Positions 7,491-16,259 of a stretch of DNA of 34,551 nucleotides are shown piece by piece (position 1 is the stretch's first letter; the number at the start of each line of letters is the position of its first letter). The DNA is from Gemmatimonadota bacterium (GTDB lineage Bacteria > Gemmatimonadota > Gemmatimonadetes > Gemmatimonadales > Gemmatimonadaceae): NCBI GenBank assembly GCA_003152485.1, contig PMAE01000057.1, positions 50,750 to 85,300 of the forward strand. The letters run 5' to 3'. The notes under the pieces were generated by a model. That model ran no database searches and had not been told where the DNA came from. It saw only the letters and a list, made by a program, of their open reading frames with translations. Both the position numbers and the translations under genes were made by a program.

Positions 7491-9398
7491 ATGACTGGAA
7501 TGCGCTCGCTCCTCTCGCTCTGGCCGTACCTGCGCCCGCATCGTGGCCGCATCGTGCTGGGCTTGCTGTTCGTCGTGGCCTCGTCGGCGCCGCCGTCGAT
7601 CGTCATCTGGTTCGTCCAACAGGCCGTTGACGGCATGACGCATGGAGCGCCGGTCCGGTGGATCTACCTACTGGCCGCCTTCCTGGTCGCGACATCAGCG
7701 GTGGGCGGGATCTACCAGTACGCGATGCGCGAGTGCTTGAATGGCGCGAGCCGGTACGTCGAATACGACTTGCGCAATGAACTGTTCGCGCACCTCGAGG
7801 GGCTCGACGCCCAGTACTACGGGCGCATGCGGACGGGCGACATCATGGCCCGGCTCACGAATGACCTGAGCGCGGTCCGCATGGCCGCGGGGCCGGCCAT
7901 CATGTACCTGGTGGGCACGTTCTCGCGTGGGGTGGTCGCGATCACGTTCATGCTGTGGATCAGCCCGCGGCTGACCGCACTGGCGCTGCTGCCGATGGTC
8001 ATACTCCCTCCGATCATGGTCCGCCTCGGCCGCATGATTCACGATCGGTTCGAGGCCGTACAGGCGCACTTCTCGACGATGACCTCATCCGCGCAGGAGA
8101 ATCTGTCGGGGACCCGGATCGTACGGGCCTATCGCCAGGAACCCGCGGAGGTCGAGCGGTTCGGCGTGCTCAACGACGAGTATCTGCGCCGCAACATGCG
8201 GCTCGCATATCTGTATGGCGGGATGAACCCCGGGTTTTCCCTGCTCGCCGGACTCGGCGCCCTCGTCGTGCTGGGTGTCGGCGGCTCACTGGCGCTACGC
8301 AACGTCACCAGCCACGGGCTACTCGGCATCACCATCGGTGAGTTCGTGGCGTTTGGCCTGTACCTCGGCATTCTCACTTGGCCGCTCATCGCGCTCGGGT
8401 GGGTCATCAATCTCTTCGAGCGCGGCGCGGCATCGATGTCTCGATTGAATGAGATCTTCGCCGCTCAGTCGCGCGTGCTCGATCCCGCGCAGCCGCGATC
8501 TCTCCCCGCGCGCCCGGCGGGTGTCGGCGGCCGCTCGATCGAGTTCCGCGGGGTGGGGTTCCACTACCCGACGGCCGATGGCAACCCGGTCCGCTGGGTG
8601 CTCCGCGACGTGTCGTTCACCGTCCCGGCCGGCGCCACGCTGGGTGTCGTGGGCGCGACGGGCAGCGGAAAGACCGCGCTCGTCGATCTCATCCCGCGGA
8701 TCTATGATCCGCAGGAAGGTGACATTCTGATCGACGGCATCCCCGTCCGTGAGCTGCAGGTCGCGGCGCTCCGCCGCGAGATCGGCGCCGTGCCCCAGGA
8801 AAGCCTGCTCTTCAGCGACACCATCGGCGCCAATCTGGAGTACGGCCGCATCGACGGCCCGTCGGTACGGGCGCATGGCGACGCGGCATCCCCGATCCCT
8901 TCCGTCGCCACGAATGGTGATGGCGCGGTGGAGATCGCGCTGGGGTCAACCGTCGGCAATGAGCCCGACGACCCGCGCTGGGCGGCGCGCATCGCGCAAC
9001 TCGACGAGACGGTGGGTGATTTCCCAGGCGGCTACGGCACCATGCTCGGGGAGCGCGGCATCAACCTCTCGGGTGGTCAGAAGCAGCGTGCGGCGCTGGC
9101 GCGCGCGCTCGCGCGGCGTCCGGCCATCGTGCTCCTCGACGACGCGCTGTCGGCCGTGGACACCAATACCGAAGCCGACATCCTGCGGGGGTTGCGGACA
9201 GCGTTGTCGGGGCGGACGGCGGTCATCGCGTCGCACCGCATCAGCGCGATCCGGGATGCCACCTGGATTGTGGTGCTCGACAATGGCAAAGTCGTCGAGC
9301 AAGGTCGGCACGACGAACTCCTCGCGCGTGGCGGCCGGTACTGGTCGTTGCTGCGCCGCCAGCAGTTGCTGGATGCCATCGACCGGGATGCCGCGTGA
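7491..9398 (+). CDS. ABC exporter half-transporter (membrane domain fused to ATPase), degenerate catalytic site
   Basis: A 635-residue fused exporter. Six membrane segments fall within about residues 20-310 and the nucleotide-binding domain covers 348-630. The Walker A is GATGSGKT (388-395), the Q-loop Gln436, the signature LSGGQ (526-530) and the switch His582 (IASHR). The residue after Walker B is Asp551 (IVLLDDALSAVD) where the catalytic Glu normally stands. This substitution is typical of one partner of heterodimeric exporters such as MdlA, LmrC or BmrC types. Between Q-loop and signature there is an extra stretch of about 45 residues (about 455-500). No second half-transporter lies next to it in this window. 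It starts 7 bases after ggt and overlaps the next gene by GTGA, so the genes are probably co-transcribed. Substrate unknown. Confidence 0.92.
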   Translation: MTGMRSLLSLWPYLRPHRGRIVLGLLFVVASSAPPSIVIWFVQQAVDGMTHGAPVRWIYLLAAFLVATSAVGGIYQYAMRECLNGASRYVEYDLRNELFAHLEGLDAQYYGRMRTGDIMARLTNDLSAVRMAAGPAIMYLVGTFSRGVVAITFMLWISPRLTALALLPMVILPPIMVRLGRMIHDRFEAVQAHFSTMTSSAQENLSGTRIVRAYRQEPAEVERFGVLNDEYLRRNMRLAYLYGGMNPGFSLLAGLGALVVLGVGGSLALRNVTSHGLLGITIGEFVAFGLYLGILTWPLIALGWVINLFERGAASMSRLNEIFAAQSRVLDPAQPRSLPARPAGVGGRSIEFRGVGFHYPTADGNPVRWVLRDVSFTVPAGATLGVVGATGSGKTALVDLIPRIYDPQEGDILIDGIPVRELQVAALRREIGAVPQESLLFSDTIGANLEYGRIDGPSVRAHGDAASPIPSVATNGDGAVEIALGSTVGNEPDDPRWAARIAQLDETVGDFPGGYGTMLGERGINLSGGQKQRAALARALARRPAIVLLDDALSAVDTNTEADILRGLRTALSGRTAVIASHRISAIRDATWIVVLDNGKVVEQGRHDELLARGGRYWSLLRRQQLLDAIDRDAA

Positions 9399-9793
9399 GC
9401 ACGCGGCCGAACAATCCGCTCCCCAAAGCGGTGCATCCGGCAGACATCCTGATCGTCGAGGACCACGAACTCGCCGCCGACGCGCTTCGCCTGCTCTTCG
9501 AAGCCCTGGGCCACCGTCCCAGGCTGGCGCCATCCGTCGCCGCCGCCGTGCGCGAGTGCGCGCTCCGGCCGCCTGATTTGATGCTCCTCGATCTGACGCT
9601 GCCCGATGGCGACGGCCTCGACGTGCTGGCCCAGACCGCGGCCGCGGGCACGACCCCCCGAGTGACGGTGGCTGTCACCGGCCACGACGACGACGCCCTG
9701 ACCGAGCGATGCCGGCGCGCGGGGTGCGTTGACATCGTGCTCAAACCCGTGATGCCCCGCGATCTCCTGAAGCGGATCGCCACGTGGATGTAG
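9395..9793 (+). CDS. Stand-alone response regulator receiver domain
   Basis: A 132-residue protein with nothing but a CheY-like receiver. After a 16-residue leader come the acidic pair Glu22-Asp23 (IVEDHE), the phospho-acceptor Asp66 (LMLLDLTLP), Thr95 (AVTGHD) and Lys117 (VLKPV). All canonical positions are therefore present. It has no output domain, so it must act by protein contact or phosphorelay. It starts with a GTG that overlaps the stop of the ABC exporter (GTGA) and its own end overlaps the following phosphatase-superfamily gene by 10 bases. That implies translational coupling in one transcript. No histidine kinase is encoded in the window. Confidence 0.9.
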   Translation: MSTRPNNPLPKAVHPADILIVEDHELAADALRLLFEALGHRPRLAPSVAAAVRECALRPPDLMLLDLTLPDGDGLDVLAQTAAAGTTPRVTVAVTGHDDDALTERCRRAGCVDIVLKPVMPRDLLKRIATWM

Positions 9794-11613
9794 ACCCCGG
9801 CGCCGAGTTCGTGGAGCGGCGCCAGAATCCGCGGGCTGGGCCGCTGCTGCAACTGTACTATCGACTCAAGTATCGACCGTTCGCCCACGAGAGACGACCG
9901 CATGACGGCCGCCGCGGCCTGCTCGCGCTGCAGATCGACGCACTCGCCTACGGCGATCTCCGACGCGCCCTCCGACTCGGCTATTGCCCCACGATCGCGC
10001 GCCTGCTCCGCGAATCCAACTACGACCTGCGCCGCTGGTTCTGCGGGCTGCCGTCGGCCACCCCCTACTGCCAGGCGGGAATCCTCTATGGCGAGAACGC
10101 GGGGATTCCCGCGTTCCGCTTCTACGACAAGACGCTCCGACAGGTCGTGACCTGCAACGCCCCCGAAGGCGTGCAGTACATCCGCGATCGGATCGATGCC
10201 CCGGGCGTTCTCGCCGGCGGCTCGAGCTACGTCAACCTGCTGGACGGCGACGCACAGACGGTCGCGTTCACCGTCGCCACCCGCCAGCGGATGTCAGTGT
10301 ATCGCCGGCTTGGTGGCACCCGGATGGCGTTCCTCATCGCGCTCCATCCGGTCCGCATGATCCGGATATTGGTCCAGTCGATCGTCGAATGGCTCCGTGA
10401 GGAGTGGGAGCGGATGTGGGGAGAGCTCACGGGCAACGTCACGCACGCCGAAGGCATCTTCCCGTATCTGCGCATCCTCAGCAACGTCGTCATGCGCGAA
10501 CTCCAGACCATGGCGATCCTGCTGGATCTCTACCTCGGAGTGCCGATCATCTACAGTACATTCATGCAGTACGATGAGCTCGGGCATCACTTCGGACCGC
10601 GCAGCCGGCAGGCGCTCGGCGATCTCAAGCGCACCGACGCCCGTATCAAGGAAATTCTGCGCATGGTCGGGTCCGCCGCCGGCCGCGGCTACGACGTCGT
10701 GATTCTGTCGGATCATGGCATGACGCCCGCCGTGAGCTACCGCGTGGCGTACGACGAATCGCTCGGAACCACCGTCGAGCGGATCCTGGCCGGGGAACCA
10801 GTCGGCGCCCACGGACGGCCGCTCAGCGCGATGGCCAGCTTCGCCGAAGACAGCGAGTACGCGGACGCGGGCCCTCAGATCCTCGACGCCGCGGCGCTCG
10901 TGGCGCCGCCCTCCTACGGCCGCGTGCGCCGCACGCTCCGCCATCTCCGCGACTGGCTGCGGCGCCACTACGGGTTGCGCGAGCTCATCTTGCCGGAGAA
11001 GTATCGAGTCGACGCCCGCCATGATGTCGTCGTGACCTACAGCTCCTGCCTCGCGGAGCTGTACTTCGCCGACGACCCACGACCCCTGACCCGCGCCGAC
11101 TTGGCCCGCGACCCGCGCCGGGTCAATTTGTACGCCGCACTCCTGGCGCATCCCGGCATTGGACTCATCGCCACCCGCGCGGGCGATGGCGTCCACCTCG
11201 AGAGCCGGCTCGGGCGCGCGCGGCTCCGCGACGGAACGCTCGACGTGACCGCGGGCGTCAACCCGCTGGCGATGTACCGCGCGGATGTGCGGACGATGCG
11301 CGCCCTGGAATCGCTCGTGCGTCAGCCCAACGGCGGCGACCTCGTGCTCGTGGGCGCGTTCGACGGACACCAGATCGTGTCGTTCGACGACCAGGTCGGC
11401 GCGCACGGCAGCATCGGCGGCGACCAGACGTATCCGTTCCTCATCGCGCCGCGTTCACTCGGCGTGCGCGATGCCGTCCTCGACGATGCCCGGGACATTC
11501 ACCGGGTCATCATGTCGCGTTACGCCGTGCCGTCGCCCCCGCCGCCCGACGAGATGGACGAGCCAGTGTCGGCGTCCCCGCCACGCTCGCCCGCGGCGGC
11601 GTCCGCCGCGTAG
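9784..11613 (+). CDS. Alkaline phosphatase superfamily protein (phosphodiesterase/nucleotide pyrophosphatase-like)
   Basis: A 609-residue protein with the metal-site pattern of the alkaline phosphatase superfamily. It has LLALQIDAL with Asp52 and a nucleophile region LPSATPY (Ser91/Thr93). Further on are YDELGHHFGP with Asp264 and His268, VILSDHGM with Asp310-His311, and a late QVGAHGSIGGDQ that supplies the last His. These fit a two-metal hydrolase of phosphate esters. There is no signal peptide; the N-terminus is basic, so it may be cytoplasmic or associated with the inner face of the membrane. Compared with classical members, a helical insert (about 185-260) separates nucleophile and metal motifs. 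The gene starts with GTG inside the end of the receiver gene. Its Pro/Ala-rich tail overlaps the 3' end of a convergent gene by 94 bases. The substrate cannot be told from the sequence. Confidence 0.85.
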   Translation: MDVDPGAEFVERRQNPRAGPLLQLYYRLKYRPFAHERRPHDGRRGLLALQIDALAYGDLRRALRLGYCPTIARLLRESNYDLRRWFCGLPSATPYCQAGILYGENAGIPAFRFYDKTLRQVVTCNAPEGVQYIRDRIDAPGVLAGGSSYVNLLDGDAQTVAFTVATRQRMSVYRRLGGTRMAFLIALHPVRMIRILVQSIVEWLREEWERMWGELTGNVTHAEGIFPYLRILSNVVMRELQTMAILLDLYLGVPIIYSTFMQYDELGHHFGPRSRQALGDLKRTDARIKEILRMVGSAAGRGYDVVILSDHGMTPAVSYRVAYDESLGTTVERILAGEPVGAHGRPLSAMASFAEDSEYADAGPQILDAAALVAPPSYGRVRRTLRHLRDWLRRHYGLRELILPEKYRVDARHDVVVTYSSCLAELYFADDPRPLTRADLARDPRRVNLYAALLAHPGIGLIATRAGDGVHLESRLGRARLRDGTLDVTAGVNPLAMYRADVRTMRALESLVRQPNGGDLVLVGAFDGHQIVSFDDQVGAHGSIGGDQTYPFLIAPRSLGVRDAVLDDARDIHRVIMSRYAVPSPPPPDEMDEPVSASPPRSPAAASAA

Positions 11614-12215
11614 CGCTCGGCATCGGGGATGGTCGCCGACGACGACGCGACCGTCTCGATCGGGGTCGTCGGTTCCGCGGGCGGCGCACCGGCCATCAGC
11701 GCCCGGAATTGCGACCCGCTCATCCGCTCCGCCTCCGCTCCGTCCCCTTCCCCCGCCCGGCGATGGACGCCGCGCACCGCCGCGGCGACCGCGTCCAACG
11801 GCGCATCGGCCTGCGCCACCACCTCAACCGACCACGCGCCTCGGTCCGGCCCTTTGCGCGTATGCCGGTACGTCGCGGTGTACACCACGTGGCGGTCCGC
11901 GGTGGCTACCACTCGCTCCCCGTGCTCCGGGCCGTCCTCCAGTCGATCGCCGACGTTCGGTGACTCGCCGGGAGTGAACAGTTCCGTGCCCTGCGCGAGC
12001 GCCACCGATGCGTCGGGTACCGGTGCATCGCCCACCGGCGCGACGTCGTACATCGCGTCGGTGACCGCGACGACCGCGACGCCGCTCTCGATCGCGCCCT
12101 GTCGCAAGGGCGGGAAGAGATACACCTCCGCCACTCGCTCCACGGGTACGTGGTCCGCGATCGCGCGCACGAACCGCTCTTCCGTCTCCCGTGCCGCGTC
12201 CCGGGCGTGCGTCAT
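11520..12215 (-). CDS. Uncharacterised 231-residue protein linked to the ornithine-cyclodeaminase-like gene
   Basis: I do not recognise this protein. It begins with a helical segment THARDAARETEERF, then VEVYLFPPLRQGAIESGVAVVAV, a beta-rich middle including RVVATADRHVVYTATYRHTRKGPDRG, and an Ala/Gly/Ser-rich tail. No signal peptide or membrane segment is seen. The start ATG overlaps the stop of the upstream cyclodeaminase-like gene by four bases, so both are very likely translated from one message. The Tyr/Arg-rich central part and acidic surroundings suggest a small soluble domain of about 170 residues plus a disordered tail. The tail region overlaps the 3' end of the convergent phosphatase-superfamily gene; the true end is fixed by the stop at 11520. 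Confidence 0.7.
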   Translation of the reverse strand: MTHARDAARETEERFVRAIADHVPVERVAEVYLFPPLRQGAIESGVAVVAVTDAMYDVAPVGDAPVPDASVALAQGTELFTPGESPNVGDRLEDGPEHGERVVATADRHVVYTATYRHTRKGPDRGAWSVEVVAQADAPLDAVAAAVRGVHRRAGEGDGAEAERMSGSQFRALMAGAPPAEPTTPIETVASSSATIPDAERYAADAAAGERGGDADTGSSISSGGGGDGTA

Positions 12216-13351
12216 CGGACCACCGCCACCACGGGGCCGGACACCGCGCCCGCGCCCGCGGGAGTCCCTCGGGCATCGAGCTCCCGCTCGACATAGAGCC
12301 GCAGGATGTGCATGAAGTCTTGGGCGTTCGTCACGACGCCGAACGCCTGTCGCGTGCCCCGGTCTCTCAGCTTGCTCACCACGAACTCCGAGGAGTCCAC
12401 GCAGATCGTGGACAGCTCGCGAAGCGAGCCATCGGACTCGGTCACGAACGCGGGGAGCATGTTGCCGGTCGCGATCGCGTGCAACGCGGTCGCGATCAGG
12501 ATGGCCATCGTCGCCTTGGTGGTATGGCGCTTCATCGCGTCTTGGGCGTCGAGCACGTCAGTGATGACATCGGGGAGCGGGCCATCGTCGCGGATCGACC
12601 CCGTGAGTACGAAGGGCACGTTCTGCGTCACGCACGCATGCATGATCCCGTCGGTGATGACTCCGCGTCGCACCGCTTCCGCGATCGAGCCCGCGCCACG
12701 GACTTTGTTGATCGCCCGCATGTGCAAGCCGTGGCCGCCGGACGTGGCCTCGCCGCTCCCGCTCATGCCGAGTGTCGTGCCGAATATCGATGCCTCGATG
12801 TCGTGCACGGCGACGGCGTTGCCGGCCAGGAGCGCGCCGACGAAGCCGTGCCTGATAAACCACACCATGTCCGTGCGAGCCCGCGAATGGACGAGCGCGG
12901 GGCCAGTCACCCAGATGGGATACCCGCCGCGACCGCGCTCATCGATCAGCAGTCGCGCCATCTCGGCGTAATCGATCGGCTTCTCGCGGGAGACCGCGCT
13001 CGTCATGAACTGGAACTCGTCCGCCGTCTCGGCCCCCGCGAACGCGTGCAGGTAGAGGAAAATCCCCTGCGTCCCGTCTTCGGCCGCACCCACCGCCACC
13101 CGGTCCCCCTTCCGGACCCGACGACTCTCACGCACCCACAACTCGTCCTTGGCGTCGAGTACGAGACAGCCGTCCATCCGCGGCTCGCGAGGGAGCCGCC
13201 ACACCCCACCGATCCGGACGTAGGTCGGGAGATTGGTCGTGGAGAAGAAGCCCTCGGGGAGGACGCCGTCCGCTGGCGCGGGGGCGAATGTGGCGTCCGG
13301 GGCGGCCGCAAACGTGGGGGTCGAGAAATCGGGATGCAGGAATGTCGTCAC
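12212..13351 (-). CDS. TIGR00300/LOR-SDH-type protein, probable NAD-dependent ornithine cyclodeaminase
   Basis: About 379 residues resembling the TIGR00300 family, which includes the archaeal-type ornithine cyclodeaminase and the C-terminal part of AgrE/ArgZ-like enzymes. Those convert ornithine to proline and ammonia with NAD. Characteristic blocks are YPIWVTGPALVHSRARTDM (144-162), LLAGNAVAVHDIEASIFGTTLG (174-195), HMRAINKVR (210-218) and VLTGSIRDDGPLPDVITD (248-265). The frame extends upstream to 13450 inside priA, but the GTG at 13351, just beyond the priA stop, gives a sensible start with FLHPDF and removes the overlap. It follows priA and precedes an overlapping unknown gene on the same strand. 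This protein has no arginine dihydrolase domain, so ornithine would have to come from elsewhere. The family assignment is from memory of its motifs. Confidence 0.75.
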   Translation of the reverse strand: MTTFLHPDFSTPTFAAAPDATFAPAPADGVLPEGFFSTTNLPTYVRIGGVWRLPREPRMDGCLVLDAKDELWVRESRRVRKGDRVAVGAAEDGTQGIFLYLHAFAGAETADEFQFMTSAVSREKPIDYAEMARLLIDERGRGGYPIWVTGPALVHSRARTDMVWFIRHGFVGALLAGNAVAVHDIEASIFGTTLGMSGSGEATSGGHGLHMRAINKVRGAGSIAEAVRRGVITDGIMHACVTQNVPFVLTGSIRDDGPLPDVITDVLDAQDAMKRHTTKATMAILIATALHAIATGNMLPAFVTESDGSLRELSTICVDSSEFVVSKLRDRGTRQAFGVVTNAQDFMHILRLYVERELDARGTPAGAGAVSGPVVAVVR

Positions 13352-13373
13352 CCCGTGAAAAATGGCCGGGCCC

Positions 13374-15677
13374 TCAGAGGAGCGCCACAGGATCACGGTC
13401 AAACGCCACCCGGAGCCCATCGCGGGCCGGCACCGGGAATCGCCGGACAAAGTATTGACCGAGCCGCGTCAGGCCACCGACGTGTTGACTCTTCAGAAGG
13501 ACGTGCCACCGCCACCGGTTCTTGATGCGCTCCACCGGGCAAGGCGCCGGTCCGACCACGGTGATCCCGGGGATCTCACGCTTCTCCATGAGACGCCGCA
13601 CCCAGGCCGACCCCTCCTCGGCCAGCGCGGCGGTCGCCGCCTCGTCGGTGCTACTGAAAATGATGTTGGCCAATCGGGTCATTGGCGGGTAGGCCGGCGA
13701 ACTCCGGCCGGCGAGTTCCGTCTCCACGAAGCGTGCGTAGTCGTGCCCGACCGCGCACTGCACGGCGTGGTGATTGGGGAGCCGGGTTTGGATGAACACC
13801 CGCCCGCCTTTGGGACCGCGGCCGGCGCGGCCGGCGACCTGGCTCAGGAGTTGGAAGCACCGTTCAGAGGCACGGAAATCCGGCAAGTTGATCCCGACAT
13901 CGGCGTCGATCACACCGACCAGCGTCACATTCGCGAAGTCGAGCCCCTTGGCGATCATCTGGGTACCGAGGAGGATGTCAACCTCGCCGCGTCCTACCCG
14001 GTCGAGGATCTCGGCGTGCGCCCACTTGCCACTCGTGGTGTCCACATCCATCCGCGCCAGCCGCGCGGACGGGAAGCGCTCGGCCACCAGCCGCTCGACC
14101 TGCTGGGTTCCGAGTCCGCGTCGCCGCAGCGTGGCGCCGCCACACCGCCGGCAAGTGAGGTGCGGCGGCTCGTGGTGCTGGCAGTAATGACAGACGAGCC
14201 GCTCGGGCGTGCGGTGATAGGTCAGCGTGATGGAGCAGTGCGGGCAGGTCGCCACATCGCCGCACGCATCGCACTGGACGAACGACGCGTAGCCTCGCCG
14301 GTTGAGCAGCAGGATGCTCTGATCGCCGCGCGTGAGCGTGTCCCGGAGCGCTGACTCGAGCGGTGGACTGATCACGGAAGCAAAGGGGTCCACGCTGACC
14401 GGAGCGGCGAAGGCCACCGACGGCAACGCCTCGCGTCGCCGGAGATCGACCACTTCCACGGATGGGAGTCGCCCGCCCGCGACGCGCTCGGGTAGCGACA
14501 GCAACCGGTACTTCCCCGATGCCGCATTGGTCCACGACTCCAGGCTCGGAGTCGCGCTCCCGAGTACCGTGAGTGCGCCGGCGTGACGGGCGCGCACGAT
14601 CGCCACCTCACGCGCGTGGTAACGCGGGGACTCGCCCTGCTTGTAGCTCGCTTCGTGCTCTTCGTCAACAATGATCGCGCCCAGGTCCCGAAGCGGCGCG
14701 AAGATCGCCGATCGGGCGCCGACCGCGATGCGCTTCGTGCCGGACTGGAGCGCAAGCCACGCATCGTAGCGCTCCCCGTCGCTGAGCGCGCTGTGCAGGA
14801 CCGCGACGCGGTCGCCGAACACGGCGCGGAACCGATCGACCGTTTGCGGCGTCAGCGCGATCTCGGGGACGAGCACGATCGCCGACTGTCCGCGCCGGTC
14901 CACGATCTCTCGGAGCACATCGATGTATACGAGCGTCTTGCCGCTCCCCGTGACTCCGTGCAGGAGACAGACCTCTCCCGGCGCGGCCGTGGTCAGCGTG
15001 TCGATCGCCGCGCGCTGTGCTGGCGTCGGCAGGTGGTCCGTCGCCGGCGGCTTCGGGCGGCGCATGAAGGGATCGCGCTCGACCACCTCGTCCACGATGC
15101 TCACGAGTTGCCGCTCCACCAGTGCGCGCACGACCGAGGGAGAGCAGTCGAGATGAGTCGTCAGATGATCGACCGGGCTGCGACCGCCGACCGACGCCAA
15201 ATAGTCGATCAGTTCGCGCTGGCGTGGCGCGCGCGCGAAGAGCTGGTCACGACGCAGGAGCGACGGTTCATCTTCGCGCAGCACGGCGATCCGATGTGTC
15301 TTGCGGGCTGGGATGGGTGCGGCGGCGCCGGTCAGGAGGACGGGAAGCGCGGTCCGAAGCGCGACGCCAAGCGGAACCGCGTAGTACTCCGCGATCCAGT
15401 GGCAGAGGGCGAGCATTGGCGCATCGAGCGCGGGCTCGGCGTCCGGTACATCGAGGATCGGCTTCGCCGTGCCGCGCGCGGGCGGCGGCGATCCGGTGGC
15501 GACGCAGATCCCGATCGCGTGACGATGTCGGAAGGGGACGACGACCCGCGCGCCGGGCACGAGCGGGTGGCGCGGCGCGGCGTCCACCAAGTAGGTGAAG
15601 GGGTGGAACAGCGGCAGCGGGAGCGCGACCTCTACGTACTGTCCGGCGACGGCCGGGCCGGCCGGGCCGGCGGTCAT
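13374..15677 (-). CDS. priA: Primosomal protein N' (replication restart helicase PriA)
   Basis: About 767 residues from the ATG at 15677; an in-frame ATG at 15740 would add 21 residues. PriA recognises stalled forks, unwinds lagging-strand DNA 3' to 5', and loads the primosome. The N-terminal DNA-binding domain starts YVEVALPLPLFHPFTYLVD. The helicase core has Walker A GVTGSGKT (241-248), DEEH (338-341), GSATPS and the late QVAGRAGRG motif. Between the helicase halves lies the zinc-binding segment with eight cysteines at about 469, 472, 478, 481, 496, 499, 509 and 512. All key parts are intact. It lies between the DUF983 gene upstream and the cyclodeaminase-like gene downstream, the latter starting 23 bases after the priA stop. 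Confidence 0.96.
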   Translation of the reverse strand: MTAGPAGPAVAGQYVEVALPLPLFHPFTYLVDAAPRHPLVPGARVVVPFRHRHAIGICVATGSPPPARGTAKPILDVPDAEPALDAPMLALCHWIAEYYAVPLGVALRTALPVLLTGAAAPIPARKTHRIAVLREDEPSLLRRDQLFARAPRQRELIDYLASVGGRSPVDHLTTHLDCSPSVVRALVERQLVSIVDEVVERDPFMRRPKPPATDHLPTPAQRAAIDTLTTAAPGEVCLLHGVTGSGKTLVYIDVLREIVDRRGQSAIVLVPEIALTPQTVDRFRAVFGDRVAVLHSALSDGERYDAWLALQSGTKRIAVGARSAIFAPLRDLGAIIVDEEHEASYKQGESPRYHAREVAIVRARHAGALTVLGSATPSLESWTNAASGKYRLLSLPERVAGGRLPSVEVVDLRRREALPSVAFAAPVSVDPFASVISPPLESALRDTLTRGDQSILLLNRRGYASFVQCDACGDVATCPHCSITLTYHRTPERLVCHYCQHHEPPHLTCRRCGGATLRRRGLGTQQVERLVAERFPSARLARMDVDTTSGKWAHAEILDRVGRGEVDILLGTQMIAKGLDFANVTLVGVIDADVGINLPDFRASERCFQLLSQVAGRAGRGPKGGRVFIQTRLPNHHAVQCAVGHDYARFVETELAGRSSPAYPPMTRLANIIFSSTDEAATAALAEEGSAWVRRLMEKREIPGITVVGPAPCPVERIKNRWRWHVLLKSQHVGGLTRLGQYFVRRFPVPARDGLRVAFDRDPVALL

Positions 15678-15773
15678 CTGCAACCCGCCCGCGACGGTCG
15701 TCGCCGGATCGAGAGTCGAACTGCCGGGCGAAGGTACCATACCGAAATATGGCGGCCCAGGGTTACCTCGACT

Positions 15774-16259
15774 CTAGGGGTCCGGCGGCGCCGAGCGCTC
15801 CGAGGACCATTCCGTGGTTTCCGTGCGGTGCCACTCGAGCTCTTCGGGCGTGACCGGGCGCAGCATCAGATCGAAGGCGAGCCAGATGAGCTTCGAGAAG
15901 GGAAAGAGGCCGACGATGGCGATGACGATCGCGATCGGGCCGCCGATCTGGAGGACCGTCCAAGGGACGTTGGGCCAGGTCACGATCAGCGTCACCGCGA
16001 GCGCCACGAGCAACAGGAGGCCAGCGACGATGTAGTTGACGAGCATCGACCCCGTGAAGTAGTCGTGCTCTCCGCGCTCGAGCCGTATGCCGCAGCGCCC
16101 ACAGCGGACGCGCATCGCGAACCAGTTCTTCATGACCGGACCGCCGCCGCAGTTGGGGCAGCGGAGCACCAGTGCGCGGCCGAAGAGCCGGGCCGTCTGG
16201 CCGAGGCGTGGCAACTCGAGCCCCGTCTGCGAATCCATCTCTTCGTTCGGCATCGCCAT
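15774..16259 (-). CDS. DUF983 family membrane protein with zinc ribbon
   Basis: A 161-residue protein of the uncharacterised DUF983 family. An N-terminal zinc-ribbon-like motif CPNC...CGRC (Cys34, Cys37, Cys53, Cys56) precedes the HDYFTGS segment typical of the family. Two hydrophobic helices follow at about 73-93 and 103-127. The acidic C-terminus is expected in the cytoplasm. Members are often found near cytochrome oxidase assembly genes, but here the neighbours are priA downstream and, divergently, the tandem paralog array. The gene ends 97 bases before the priA start used here and may share its transcript. The molecular function is not known. Confidence 0.85.
   Translation of the reverse strand: MAMPNEEMDSQTGLELPRLGQTARLFGRALVLRCPNCGGGPVMKNWFAMRVRCGRCGIRLERGEHDYFTGSMLVNYIVAGLLLLVALAVTLIVTWPNVPWTVLQIGGPIAIVIAIVGLFPFSKLIWLAFDLMLRPVTPEELEWHRTETTEWSSERSAPPDP

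Noticed and set aside
12191..13525. Long open frame on the plus strand (444 codons) opposite the cyclodeaminase-like gene
   Set aside because: It is Arg/His-rich with no family motif, and the opposite strand encodes clear conserved blocks; high GC makes such antisense frames common.
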